From: Sphagnum compactum
Taxonomy: Eukaryota; Bryophyta; Sphagnopsida; Sphagnales
Assembly: GCA_965153455.1 (NCBI GenBank)
Contig: OZ234501.1
Coordinates: 6,138,001-6,202,000 of the forward strand
DNA: 64,000 nucleotides
Direction: 5' to 3'
Part shown: piece by piece, positions 1 through 13,800 of the stretch
Position numbering within the stretch: position 1 is the stretch's first letter
How the letters are laid out: each line of letters opens with the position of its first letter
The notes under the pieces: model-generated
Database searches by the model: none
What the model saw: only the letters and a program-made list of their open reading frames with translations
Told to the model about the DNA's origin: nothing
Program-made: the position numbers and the translations under genes

Positions 1-3000
1 TCTAGGAGCGACATCTACTTTTTGGAATCCCTCCAGACAAGCTAACTGGTGATTGCAGCATTTCCATAGTGCCCAAAGTCGGTGGTGGATTCGCAAACAG
101 GTGAAGGTCCTATTGAAGCATCTTTGTCTTGCACTAGACTTAGGAGACTAAGTACCAGAATGTGGCTGCTATGTCAATTGTTTGTTGAGTATAGAAAAGC
201 TAGGTTCATCATTTCATCAGGATGCTTTCCTTCGCCACCAGCAGCCCCATATCCAAGTTATGCGTTTGATTGAATGATTCCATGAAATTGTACATTACTT
301 ATTGTTTCTAGGATATTTTATATTCATCAATTGAATTTCACCTACATGTACATATGGAAAAAAATCTGTTTCTTAGTTCGGTTCCAGTTCGCTAGCTAAT
401 GATGGTTAGCTCAGTTGCTTCATTTACTACCTACCTACTTTACTAACAACCCACAAGCTAACTTGTGGTAGCTTGTGGCTTGTTAGTAGGTAGTAGGAAA
501 AATAGACCGTTCCTATGTATAAACCGTCATGAAAATGCTCATGGGTAAATTTACATACATGATTGTGACATAATATCAATTTGCCAACTTGTGCATTGTT
601 TGCCTTTTTCATAGTAACTGAATAGTTGTGAACGATCTTGGGGGATTAGTAAAAGAAACTGTGTGCGTAAATTTTTGAATTGTAGACTCCCCATCAATGA
701 CATTATCTTGTAAGAAATCTAGTGAACAACAATATGAAATGATAGATGTGTGAAGGAGTGAATGGTGCCTAAAGGGAGAGGATTATGATCTCTCAAATCC
801 ATCATATGGGTTGTGCAATGTGGGTGATGGAAAGTTGATGTATGTCATTTGCAACATACATTGTACATGGTTTTAAGCACATTGTGATGGTTGGATATGT
901 TAATGCTTGAAATCTAAACCATTGAATGGAATTTAAAGCATTTAGTCTTTAGTACTTTAGCTGTTTTGGTCACTTTGTACACATGGAAGAAGAACATGTT
1001 TTCTACTTTTTTTTTGTCACTTTGTAATCATGATTGCACAATAAAAAGATGAATTACAAAAACCTTTTAGTTTGTTTATTATAAAGGTGGCACATTCAAG
1101 GGGAAGGATGATGTTGAATAATTAACACATGTGAAGAAGGTTCAAACAAACATGAACATCAAACATGGAAGTAGATCACACACGAAGCCTTTTGCATTAG
1201 TAATTTCAGTTTGTGGCCATCTGTATAACGGGGTTGGGAGATTTTGAATTATGCGTGTTTATTATAATTATTGTTTTGAACATTCACAATTTAACATATT
1301 TATATAGGTGTGAATGTTATTAGATAAGTTGCATGAATTGCAACGAATTCAACTCATATATGAAACTATATATATGTGTAATTCAATTATAAATATTGTG
1401 CAATAATTATTGTTCAATTTTGATGCAATTATTTTGTAACTACCATAGTAATGTCATGCCAATGGTATTTTTTGTTGATTCATCAAAATCTAATATATGA
1501 CACTATGGGGATTTTTGGGTGAATTTTCTTTTGAAATATTGATTTTCACTCTCCATTATGATTGTTCATTTTATATGGTTTTAAATTGTGACACATTACA
1601 TAATTGAAAATTACCATGTGGCATATTAATTAAAATTTGAAAAAAGAATAAATAAAAACAAACATCTAATTAAATAGTTAGGTAGGTCAATACATAAGCA
1701 TAGGTAAGGTAAAATTAGGTAGGTAGATAAAAATAAATAAATAAATAAAATTAGATACATAGGACATATTTACATACCTAAATTACATACCTATTTAATT
1801 ACTTAGGTAGGTAAGTAAATAAAAAGGTAGAATGGTAAGTGAGCAAAAGAGTAGGCATATAAATATTTTTATTTCATTTTATGTTCTTTTTAAGATTAAA
1901 TTTTTTTGAGTTCATCACAAATTGGCACATGTATTCTAATGTCAACACACAAGAAAACATATTTTTACATAGTTTGTGAGATGAGATTTAAGGATAAAAC
2001 ATATAGGTTTAGTTGCACATTAATTGCAAATTAGGTTATAACTGAAAACAAATTCCCACATTTTGTATAGATATATACATAATTATATAACTAAATAGAT
2101 AATTATCTGATAATTATATATGTGAATTAATTATCAATATTTAATCATATGAAAATAGTCTTTTGAATTAGTTTTTTGAATTAATAAATTTAATTAAAAA
2201 TAATTATTTATTAATTATTAATTATTTCATTAGAATCAAATATTATAAATAATATTTAACAAATTTATATAAATAATTCATTAGTAAATATGAATCTGGG
2301 AAGAAGACATAATTATCAAATAATTCATTATCCGAATTTTTGAATTAATAATTACTTATTTGAACTAAATATTTTTAATATAAATCTAATTTGAAAAGCT
2401 GATTAGTTACTTAATTATTCATAAATTAATCATTTAATACAATTTTTTTGAACTAGATTGATTAATTCAGATTAAATATTAAATATTAATTAATATTAAA
2501 CAGTTAATAATTTATTTAGAAATTAATGCATTATTAAATATTAAGGATTAAAATTCATTTTAAGTTATTAACTTATTAATAGTTGAATAAAAATCATAAA
2601 ATAGTGGAATATTATATTCTTTTATAGTGACAACATAGTGGCAAAACTAATTGTATCAATGGGAATAACAATTGACAACTAGTTGCAATTGTTATATTTA
2701 ATGGGCAGTGGACATATGCACACGTGGCATAACTGTATGTGTTGATGTCATATACTCATTGCAACGTAATTGTTAATTGAATGTTACATTTATACCAGTT
2801 GTATGCAATTGCCACACGCAATTAAGGTGCAACTTGCCAAAAACTTAAACATGATTTACTAGATTTGTATGGACAATGTGTACTTTACAACATAAAAAAT
2901 GTCCCATTTGAAATTAAATTACAACAATAGTACAACTCGTTGATTTTTTTATTTAACATTTTATTTATTAATTACTTGTATTTCCATGCTCTAGTTGTAT

Positions 3001-6000
3001 TATAGTTTTATATTAGCTATTTTGAAGCTTTAGTTGGAAGGCAATGTGGTTCCAACGGACATGATTTCTCATAATGACTATTTAACAATCCATTTACTAA
3101 GGTGAAGTGCCAATAATGGGAGTCCTTATCTAGAATTATTTGAAAGGTTAAGTCTTGAAAGAACATTATACTTTCATTATGTGGTTTCATATATCATCTT
3201 GAACCACTATGACTTGGATTTGCTACCTAAGTAACATGTATTGTTTTGAGATTGGAAATTTATTATTGTTTAAGGTACATCCAAAGATTATGGCCTTCCA
3301 CAGTTCAAAGTTGTGGAAGCAAAATATGGGGCCAAGAAACAATGAATACATAGTGTGATGAACATTTATTGTAAGAGGATGCAATAGTAAATGCAAACAA
3401 TAATAACGTTGAAATTGGATTTGAAGGTGGTCTAACAAAGTAGTATAGTGTGTGCATTCATTTGTCTTGAAATTTCTCTAGCTTACAATGTATCCATGAT
3501 ATCCCAATGCTTGTATTGTTTGTTCCTTTAAAGATGCATGAACACATGAACTATGAACCATCTTTTTGCTTTTAGAAAAGATACTTTAATATCTAATCGA
3601 CATCCAAATTCCAAATATAGTTTAACCGATAATTATGTAGAAAAACTCCTTGTGTGAAGATTAAATGGTCGGAATGGTTTTTTTAATGGGATATTTGGAG
3701 ATTTTTCCAACATGTTTTGGCATTGAGTAAGCCACAATGTTATGCTAAAATGTTTGAGTCCACATTCTACTAACTCATTTGTTCCAACTTGTGACAAAGA
3801 CTTCCACTTGCACTTTGAAATCTTACATTCAATGGAAAGGAGGATTATAATATGTGTATCAATCAATACTAGTACATTATAATGATTTTGGATGTTCAAT
3901 GGAAACTACATGGACTTCACATGAAGAAAACCAAATTAAAGGACTTCCATTAGAATAGGTTCTTGATGCTTGTAGATGTAAGAATTGATGTATTGGCTTT
4001 TCATTGAATTATTTGGTACAAACTTGAAGTTCAAGTTTTCTTTATGGAGATGTTTTTCACTAATTTGGGGACATCTTTGATTATGATGACAAGTATGTGA
4101 CTTAACAATTTGGAATGATTAAATCTTCTTCTGTGATTAATAATGTAAGTATCAAATTGTTGCATTCCATGAATAAAAGGTTTATCCAACAAAAGTTGTT
4201 TCATATTTTTTATGTTGTGTACAAACCCTTGTCAAGTTTTTGGAAAACAAAGATATATGGATCCCTTATTGACACGAGTTCAACACCAAAGATGGTTTCA
4301 ATGTGGTGAATCCTTATTTGTTTGATGAGTACATTACTAGCAAGTAAAAATAAATTGATACTTATAAGCATCAATTGTTTTAACCTTCACTTTATGGATA
4401 ACATGATATGTGATGCGACTTATAAGGTAAAATCCTTTAGTTGATGAGAAACAAAAAACATGCATACATCTTGTGTTTTGTGGAATTTCAACCTCAACAT
4501 AGTGCACAATAGATAAATGTTCACCTTTTCATCTATGACATGCTTTCAACATAGTATTCAATGAAGTGTTTTGTATTTCACCTTGTCGATTCACAACCAT
4601 TTGAAATTTTTATGTTATTGTTTGTGTTGTCATCCATCCTATATCATAGGTTCAAGTGAATTGAATAATTAAGTTTTTGTTTGCCCTCATTTCTTTCGCT
4701 CGCATGCAAGTGACATAAAAATCACTATGGTGGACTCAATCAACAAAAAATGCCACAATGGCATAAAATAGTGAGTTTTTGTTTTTTACCATACCATGAT
4801 TTCACACTGTTGTAATAAATTACTTGTTTTGTGGTTTGAATTATGTTTTTAGTTAAGGGTTAAAGGTTTTTGATAAGAATAAAATATTGTTATAGGTTAC
4901 ATTCCTTATCTAATTATACATCTTGGACCTTTCCAACATATTGTTGATTCAAATACATGATGAAGTTGTAGGTTTAGGATGTCTTATTAATTATTTGTGA
5001 ATTGCATTCCATTACGTGATCAATATGGATTTTTTGTGCATCTAGTTGTGAAGTACAAACTACATGAATTTGATTAATGAAAGCATTTGATGTTTCATGT
5101 AAATTTTATGGTTTGTACGTTTAATTGATTTTGAAATGGGGGCATGGCAAATCAATAGGATGGTGAGTAACAAGGGGGTGTAAAACTAGCCATAGTGTGT
5201 GGTCAAGACAACAAGATGAGAGGAGCTCTAATGGAAGGAAATGGCTACATATAAAAAAGAGCATTTCAACATGTGTTTTCAAACATTTTTGTAGCTTTGG
5301 AAACAATGTTGTAAAAAGAATCATATGTCAAAGTACAAATTTAGGTGCCACAACATTTCCATTGTGCAAACTAACTTTGTCAAGTGTTGGAGATGTGAAA
5401 CAACAAAAAAATAAAATGTTATGAAAGGCCTTAAATCACATGGTGTTGGTTGCAATTACACCAATTCAATTGAGCAAGGTAAAAGATTTGAATGCCAACA
5501 ATGACATTGTTAGAAATATCAAACTTGGGCTACAAAGTGTCAAGGTGGCTCAAACCATACACCAATTGGCTATGAAGCATGCAACATTAAACATGCATTT
5601 AAACAATCACACAAACATCACAAGGACTACATGACACATCCCTTCTTATATTCATTCATTTGCATATGATAAGGCTTTACATGTTACATGCCATTTCATA
5701 TTCGTGTTATGTATATTGAAAGGATAAAATTTTGGGGAAAGAACTTGGGAATATAATGGTATTTACAATCACATGAAAATGTATTAAAATAGATGGCATG
5801 GGCCCATTTGGAATGGGAAGGAAAAAATTGGGGAAATGGGCATAGTCAAAAGAGGAAAGAAAAGATGGGGAATAAGATATGGAAGGGGGGAGAGGTTACA
5901 AGATAGGGAAAGAGGAGGGGTGAGAAGGAAAACTAAAATAAAAATTGATAATTGTTTATGAAACAAAATTACCAAATAGGTGAAATGAAATGACATGGAT

Positions 6001-9000
6001 GAACATTGAAAATTTTGATCAATATGAAGTTCTAAATTGAATTGAGCACATATGAATTAGCATTAACCTTAATAACACATATGAACCATATGACATGTGG
6101 ACAACGTCCATAACGTTTATTGCATGAAAGAAGAGAGATGGATGACAATTAAATTCACACTATTGACTAAGTTAACAATATGAATGATGGAAAATATTTC
6201 ATGGATGATATCTACTAGGGTTTTTTTTAAAGTTATTGAAAATAGGTGATTTAAATAATCAATATGTTTAAATTTTTTTTTAAAAATTAGCTCATTTTAA
6301 GTCTAATTATCTTTGTTGGTGTTGTGTTTATTTCATATGAATACGGAATTCATCATTTATTGCTTGATTTGGGTCTATTTTGGTGATGGTAATAAGTATG
6401 GTATATTGCGGTGGTGGGTGGTTCTTTACTTTTATGAGGGACCTTTGGTTTCAATTTTTTAAAAATAAATTGTAATTATCTTGATTAAGATTCCACACAT
6501 AAATGGAGTTGGGAATTCAATTCTTCAAAACAGTAAATATTGGTTTTGGTTTCAACCCGAATTCCAATTTTGGTTCAATTTTTTCTAACATGAATTAGAA
6601 CTTGTACTTAATCTTCCCCCAATTCTAGAAAATTAGACTTGATTTTGATTCTACTCTTGCTAATTGGAACCAAAACTAACAATTTTTACTTGCCAAAGAA
6701 AATACCCACCCAACATTGGTATATAGGCCTACAAATGGTATCAATGATGGTAGCAAAGAGCCTACTAGTTTGATATGAGTTGATGCAATATCATCCTTAG
6801 ATATACTAACTTGGTAGGGACTAGGGACCTAATTGATATTAACCTAGTACCAATTTCAATTCTAAGTTTATATGTGCTTCATACTAGTCAAAACCTAGTT
6901 TTGGACCTAATACTAGGACCAGAGTAATATGAAAATTCTAAGAAGTATCCAATACCAACACAATATGGGAAAAAATAAATCCAATACCAAGTCTAGGCTA
7001 ATATGTTAAAAAATCAATACCAAACCAACACCAATATTTTCTTAGAATAATTCAAAGTCTATACTTTTGGAATTATTGTGTTATTATGTTTAGCTTGTCT
7101 AACTATATTGCATAAAATTTAATTTAATTTTTTTAATTGCAAAATATGATACTCCCAAGCTCATTAGAAGTGAAAAACAATTTAAATTTTCTTTTTGTTT
7201 TGCATTGTTTGCCCTGGCAACCTAAGGATGTTGGATGCAAACCATTTATTATCACATGTGCACCATTTTTGACCTTAAATACAAAGTATTTGACAATCCT
7301 AAAATGGAACATTAAGTGAAAAAGAATGTTATGCCATTTGCAACCCAATCAAAGCTTGAAACAATATAGCGGGACTGAAAATGGTTGAAAGGAGATTAAA
7401 ATAACATAATGACACATGTCAATGATTTCCCAATGTATTGGGAGGGTGCCTTAAATTTGTAAGATTCCCTCTTGACATGGGAGGTCATCTTACATTTCTT
7501 AAAGGCTTGTTGTTTTTTCTTTGTGTGCATGATAGGTCATTATGCATGGTAATCATAATTATACATATAGATTTAGTCAATTGTTTTTTTGTTGATTGGT
7601 TGAACATAACTTGTTTTTAGGTCTACTTTATAGTAGCAACAGATAATTACGACAAGCTTACACATTGTTTTAATATTATTTCAATTGATGATATTTTACA
7701 AATTTGCAAAAACAGGTGAGATAGAAAAGGTAGATTTTGTCTTACTTTCCAAAAAAAATAAAGGTGAAAAACAATGAAAGTTCATAGGAAAAACCTTAGG
7801 ACATTGGCTTCTTCAAAGAATGACAATCATTTTTCTTAGTTTAGGAACCATTCTTATAGCAAATGTAGCTACTTTGATTTTGTTAAATATTTTTTAAAAT
7901 TTTGGCATATTCATGTGGGGATTGAATACAGTTTGACATACATTCTATTTACCATGAAATAACAAAAAATTGGATCTTGATTGTTCTTAGAATGTTTTGT
8001 TAATAATCATTTTATATGCCTTTTTTTTAAAATTAAAAAAGTGACACTACAAAGTATAATTATGCACAAGGAAATATATATATATATATATAGTTCTCAT
8101 AGGAAGATGAATAAGATCTAAACCCCAATTTGGGACCTACCCAAGGGGTTATAAGGCAGAAAATTTTAAAATTCATTTGAAGATAAATATATAGTAAACA
8201 ATTCAATCTACCTACAAGATATCACAACAAGTCTTCTTAATACAAGTTTTGCTTGCTTGTCACTATTCGAAAAAAAAAAAGGTCAACCAAAAAAAAATTC
8301 ATTCTTAAAATTGTGCCCTCTATCTTCAAGGGTAAAGAACTAGCACCTTGCTACTCCTTTTTAATTTTTTCTTATGTTTTGCTTCTCAAGCTATATTTTT
8401 CATTTGGCTTTTTTGTTTGGCCCATTGTACCTAAAGTGCCACAAGCTTATTTCAAGGTGTGGTGCAACCATGGTATGTACTTGGTCTTCATCAAAGCAAA
8501 AAAAGATTTGTTTTTTTGCTTGAATGTGGCTAGACCATCCATCTTGTCTAATTAGGTTAGTTTCAAATACTGAGCAAGAGCCATGTGCTTGGAATGCAAG
8601 TCTGGTTTGGAAGAGAGCATTTTGAAAGATTATATTATGGTGGGTCGAAACTGATAATTGCAATGGTGTACATAAACATTTGGCAAAATTCCACTCAATA
8701 TTGTTGCCAAATCAAAAAAATTGTATGAAAAAGAAATTAAAAAAAGATTTGTGGAGCTTTCAAATTGAAATTTAAACAAAACCTAAAGCTAAGCTTCATG
8801 CACGTAGCTAGCAGATTGGTTATATTGTTTAGAATCAAAATAGCCCAAATTAGTAGGAAGTAGATGGCCTTTGCAAGAAGGCTTTTGCAAGAAGGCTCCA
8901 AAGATCAAGCAATTTGCTTCACATGTTTACAATTATATTGTATTATTATAACATAAGGGGTTGAACATTGGGAATAACATTGCAAGAAACGAATTTTTTT

Positions 9001-9657
9001 TCAACTTTGTGATGAAGCCAAACTAATGATCATTCACAAAAAAGATTTAACCAAATTTGGCTATAGAACATATATGAAAATAAAAATAAATTAAAGAATC
9101 CTTTCACATATTGGCTACCTGCTGGAACTTGTTGTAGACATCTAGATTAAAAAAAATTAATTTTTTTTGAAATCCTAATGAATCATAAGTATGCTCTGTA
9201 TGTGTTGAAAATTTGATTTTCCATGTTAAAAGAAAAACAAAAAAAAGTGAAAACTTCACCAAAGAAAAAAAACCACTGCAATTCATTCAATCAAATAAAT
9301 AGTGGTAGTATAATATAACATCACACATATTTTCTGAACCAAGAATAGATTATAATGATATTCAAAAGACAATGCCAACAAGAAGAAGAAGGTCACACAA
9401 ATGATGTTCACTTTTTAACTCCTTAAAGCTCCAGCCTCCCTCAAGGCCTAAAAATAGGCTCTCAAAGTTTTACTTCAAGCCTCATAAATCCTCCTAATGC
9501 ATGATTTCAAGGAACCCAACCATTGGATCTTCTTGTAGCTACAATTTTAACTTATTTTGTAAGAAAATGAAGATGCCTCACCTGCTTAGGATGCCAATCA
9601 TTTAAATCCTTAACCTACGATATTCCATCTAGAAGATCTTTCGCATATAAAACCTAA

Positions 9658-9660
<3 letters not shown>
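1..9660. other. AT-rich intergenic spacer, no gene recognised
   Basis: Very AT-rich DNA on both strands with only short chance open frames. I found no recognisable domain, splice-consistent exon chain, tRNA or rRNA. It contains (ATAAATA)n-like low-complexity DNA with scattered TAGGTAGG motifs near 1680-1830, a short (TA)n run near 8078 and many T/A homopolymers. Stretches near 3.0-4.4 kb and 5.2-5.6 kb read as fragments of possibly decayed coding sequence, but nothing there could be assigned to a family. Confidence 0.6.
441..488. repeat. Short inverted repeat (hairpin)
   Basis: Bases 441-460 pair with 469-488 at 19 of 20 positions, leaving an 8-base loop. The flanks are CTAC/GTAG-rich. It lies in gene-free DNA and no function is implied. 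Confidence 0.7.

Positions 9661-9663
<3 letters not shown>

Positions 9664-9697
<34 letters not shown>
9664..9697. repeat. (TA)n microsatellite
   Basis: An uninterrupted TA dinucleotide run of about 17 units. Confidence 0.95.
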
Positions 9698-9698
<1 letters not shown>

Positions 9699-10438
9699 TA
9701 CGCCCCGTGGACGTTTTTGAAATAAAAAAGGTGCTCTAGTTCCACGCTCCTTTGCCCATGTTGCCCGCCATGAAAATTAACAACCCTAGTGAGCCTATCT
9801 TGAATTGGATGAATACATCCCTAATTTTGGATGAGACTCACATGAAATCATCCATTGACCCAAATTAGGTCCTTCAGGCCTTCGAAGGGTCTAAAGGAAT
9901 GGGAGATTTTTTTTATTTAGTGTGTCTACGTAGAGGGGTGCCTTAAGGCTTTGTTAGTATTTCTGCGTGCTGCAATAGAGGAGGCACCTTACACACCACC
10001 TTACATGAAAGGTTTGTTTTCTTCTTCAAAAAAATTCACGGCCCTTAAAAAATTCTAAGTACCAGATCTTTATACCAGATAAGGACCTCAAAAGGGACTG
10101 TTGTGGGAATTCGGGCCTTGCCCTCAGCTCCCACATCACACTGGACCCTTGTTCCCCCAACGGCCCCCGTTCTGTTCTGGGTCCTTATCCTATACACTTC
10201 AACCCTAAAAGTCAGAAAATTCACAAACACACTTGAAAAGCGCCTTGATGTTTAGGGCTTTAGGGTTTTAAGTTAACATTTAAGGGCTGAGGGAATTTGT
10301 TTTATAAAGTGCCCATTGGATTGATTACATTTGTTGCTGTTGTTGATTGGAGCATTTGCTCATGTTTTTTTTTTTTTTTTTTTTCTTTTTGCCTAATTTG
10401 CCACCAAATTGGGCCCATGTGACCTCTCCCACTCACCA
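9698..10438. other. Spacer, no gene recognised
   Basis: Ordinary spacer of mixed composition, less AT-rich than the first 9 kb. A T homopolymer lies at about 10367-10384. No domain or exon chain was seen. Confidence 0.5.
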
Positions 10439-10625
10439 GTGCACCATCCATCCATCCATCCATCCATAAAGATCCACCCAATTTTCTTAAGTGCACCACC
10501 CATCCGTCCATCCGTAAAGAATCACCCAATTTTTTTCCATCCATCCATCCATAAAGATCCACCCAATTTTTTTAAGTGCACCATCCATCCGTCCATCCAT
10601 AAAGAATCACCCAATTTTTTTTGGA
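10439..10625. repeat. CATC-rich minisatellite, about 46 bp subunits in 95 bp pairs
   Basis: Four subunits each consist of a (CATC)n or (CGTC/CATC)n run, then TAAAGATCCACCCAATTT or TAAAGAATCACCCAATTT, then a spacer. Subunits beginning GTGCACC start at 10439, 10491 and 10576. Alternating GATCC/AATCA versions give a roughly 95 bp higher-order period. Confidence 0.85.
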
Positions 10626-11015
10626 GTGTATTTTGAAGGACACCTCCACCAGGCTGAAGATGTCACCGGTACTTCCAAAAATCTGGAAAGTCCCCCCCCC
10701 CCATAAGGCTATCAATTGGGCCTTTCCAGATTTCAAAAGTCCTTTTTATTATCAAGAAACATGAAAAAAAAAATCAAGGCATTTCTTTCCGCATGTGAAG
10801 GCTCTAGCTTTGGACTCTTCTGGATTTCCGACCCCTCCACTCAGCCTACCAGACTTCTGAAGGGTCTAAAACTCTGGTAGGCCTCAAATTCAGAAGGGTC
10901 TTAAACTAGGTCCTTCTCCTACTAAACCCAAAAAAAAAAAAAAACTCTTATTTACAAGTGAATTTGGATGAACCCCAACTTAATCAGAAGTGGTTTCACC
11001 TTGGTTCAACTCAAA

Positions 11016-11096
11016 CCTACCTACCTTCACCTCCCTACCTACCTACCTACCTACCTACCTTCACCTACCTACCTACCTACCGACCTACCTTTGCTC
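11016..11096. repeat. (CCTA)n microsatellite
   Basis: Tandem CTAC/CCTA tetranucleotides, interrupted by TTCACCTCC, TTCA and one CGAC unit. Confidence 0.95.
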
Positions 11097-12066
11097 ATTG
11101 TGCAGGCTCCAGAGTCCAATGACCAATAGGCTAGTACAACATAAGAACATGACCTATCTGCACCTGTTCAATGGCACAGGGGTTGGTTGGTTTTCTAATC
11201 CACGTGGCAGCAGATGAGTGGCTATTATCATGTGCAAGACCACAGTGGCTTTCTATGGACAATGAGGTCATATATGATGTGGAATGCTGTGTCATTAAAA
11301 TGGCCAAGTTGCAAAAAAAATAACCAACTCCAACTTTTCTTGGGGTGTGAAATGGAACCAACCCCCCCCCTTTTGAATTTTTGAAATAAATTCACAAACT
11401 TTATTCAAGATTCTCCCCCCTCAAATTGGACACCTTTGTCACATGATGCACTATTATCTATCCCGTTGTTTCCGGTGGGGGCCATGCTTGGCATCTAGAC
11501 ACAAACACGAAGCGAATGTGATGCGCTGAAGTGAATGTGATGCGCTGCTGATGCTGCGATCCAATTGATTCCGGCTATGCTTCGCGCATCTAGACAAACA
11601 TGAGCGATTAGTTCATCACTTGAAAGAAAGAAAGAAAGTTGAGTGGTGCAATGCAAATGCAATGTTCAATGGTGGTGGTGGTCATTGTCCGGACCTAAAC
11701 CCTTGGCTGAAGTGTTGTCCTACCCTATTACGGACTAGGGTTACACACATAGGTAATAATAATATCCTAACACGATGCCTTTTTTGCTCTGGGAGTGTGT
11801 GTACTTGTGATACTAGAAGCAGCGGTCTGGCCTGGATCTCTGCAACCCAATGAAAGTCCCATTTTTTTTTAATCAGATGATTCCTATGGTCAAAAGTTAG
11901 TATTTGGCAGCTCCATTGTAAAGGAGTTTGAGGAGTCATGCCCTCCCCCCCCCATCCCCCCCCCCAAACTTTCCTTAGTTCTCGATAGGATATACCTACC
12001 AGCTTTGCAAGTTGCACTCTTCCCATAGCTTCCAAGTTGAAGCTTTTGTAATGTAGCAACTATACA
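11097..12066. other. Spacer, no gene recognised
   Basis: No supported gene. A 19-20 bp direct duplication (GAA[G/T]... followed by GAATGTGATGCGCT) occurs near 11509 and 11529. Poly-C runs lie at about 11941-11966. Confidence 0.5.
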
Positions 12067-12102
12067 TGAATGTGTGTGTGTATGTGTGTGTGTGTGTGTG
12101 TA
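12067..12102. repeat. (GT)n microsatellite
   Basis: An imperfect TG/GT dinucleotide run ending in TATATAGAGA. Confidence 0.9.
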
Positions 12103-12451
12103 TATAGAGATAGCCCGGATGACCCTTGACCCACTTTTGTGGTCTTGCTAGACGACATGAATGCATGTATGAAGTTTCGCCCTCACCTCCCCTACTTCAC
12201 CCAATTTTTGCAAGTGTTTTTTTTTTTTTTTCCCATAAAATGGTTCATGCTTTGCAAGCTTGGACACAAGCGAAAAACAAAATTGAAAACAAAAAAGGCC
12301 TCTCAGCTCCCCCCCCCCAACCTCCAAAATTTCGGGGTTGAATTAATTAATGTCTTGTGATTTCTTCAAAAGGGTGGGATTGAGGGCAACACAATTTTAC
12401 ATTTCTTAAAGCAAAGCATGATGAGGGATTAAAACACTAGTTTCATCAAGA

Positions 12452-12710
12452 TTTAGAACTCAAGAAAAGGTGACAAAATATTTTGGACTTATATTTTAAA
12501 GAATGTATTTAAACAAGTTTTAGAACTCAAAAAAGGTGATAAAAATATTTTGGACGTATATATTTTTAAATGTATGTAATGAAGATTTAGAACTGAAAAA
12601 AGGTGACAAAATATTTTCAACATGTATTTATTTTTAAAAATCTTATTTAATCAAGATTTAGAACTGAAAAAGGTGACAAAATATTTTTGACATTTATTTT
12701 TAAAAATTGG
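12452..12710. repeat. Tandem repeat, about 68 bp, four copies
   Basis: The element TTTAGAACT followed by an A-rich GGTGACAAAATATTTT block starts at 12452, 12519, 12586 and 12657, giving periods of 67, 67 and 71 bp. The copies are imperfect and AT-rich. No coding content. Confidence 0.85.
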
Positions 12711-13585
12711 ATTACTGCCCATGAGGGCTTTGAGAGAAAAAGGGCCCATGAAGTCCATACAAACCAACTTAAAGGCCTTACATTTTAGTGTCACGGTTGG
12801 CCCCTTGCATGCAACAAACAAAAAAACAGAAAAGAGAAAAAACACGAATTGGCGATGGTGGGCTCTATTCATACACCAGCCCTTAAGACATTGCAATATT
12901 TAAGGGCTGCTTTTTGACTTTAATAGTGTTTTGGTAACTAGGTCACTTATGAAAAGTTGAAATTAAATTTAAAAAAAATTAAAAAAATAAATTTAAGGTG
13001 AAAAAAAACACCCCTTTAACTTTTCAGAGGTCCAGTAAATAAAATCCATTTCAAGGTGGAAAAATTTCCTTGCAACACCAAAAAAATATCAATTTACACT
13101 TGGATCTGCAAAAACATTTGAAGCTTACTTAATTTTGGTGCAAGGCACACCCAAACTTATAAAAAAATGCATGAAAAAAAACACAAGTGATAATAAGGGA
13201 GAACGGAGTTGCTGCAACATGCCTATAATACTATGTTTTTATTAAAGGTTAAGTTTCATTGAAAATGAATTAAACTCATAACCTTATTTATAAGTCTGAA
13301 AATGCAAAACTTAAGGTATAGCCCATCCTTTAACATTAGCTTAGGAGCCTCGTTTAGTTTTGTCATTTTTGCTCCAATTACGAGCATGCAATTTCAAGCT
13401 TCCTAACCTAAATTTTGTGTTCAATCTCAGATGGGGGTTTTTTTTTGTCTTGCAGCCTTTTGCCTTTGAGCTTGCGTTATAGCCTCATGTAGCCCTTAGC
13501 AAACAGATCTCCAATTCATGCAACATGGTCAAAACAACAAGTGAAGATCTAAAAGATCTTTAAACTTAGTTGAAGTTTTAAAATA
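12711..13585. other. Spacer, no gene recognised
   Basis: AT-rich sequence with homopolymer A/T runs. Neither strand shows a supported gene. Confidence 0.5.
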
Positions 13586-13589
13586 AGGG

Positions 13590-13800
13590 TGCATTCACAC
13601 TTGATGTTAAATCAATGTTAAATGAAAATCGAGGTGTCATCTTAGGTGGCATGCAATGTTAAATGGGTAATAGCTCAATATTAAGTGAATGTTAATTTAA
13701 CATAAAATCTTCATGATAAGTAGGTTTAAGTCCTTAATGACTAACATGATGATGTTAAGGGACTCAACGTTAAAGTCCCTAACACCAAGTGTGAATGCAT
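13590..13800. mobile_element. MITE-like element with about 20 bp terminal inverted repeats
   Basis: The left end (13590-13609) reads TGCATTCACACTTGATGTTA. The reverse complement of the right end is the same with one A/G difference. The 211 bp body carries further ATGTTAA-type subterminal motifs and no open frame. TTTTAAAA occurs near both ends (13577-13584 and 13800-13807), but the left copy is separated from the repeat by about five bases, so a clean 8 bp target duplication is not established. Size and structure fit a non-autonomous DNA transposon. The superfamily is unassigned. Confidence 0.65.

Noticed and set aside
3600-4320. hAT-type transposase remnant
   Set aside because: A few stretches vaguely resemble a transposase C-terminus in broken frames, but no diagnostic motif could be defended.
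11682-12059. Minus-strand open frame of 125 codons
   Set aside because: It spans poly-C and poly-A tracts and simple sequence, with no recognisable domain, splice context or promoter.
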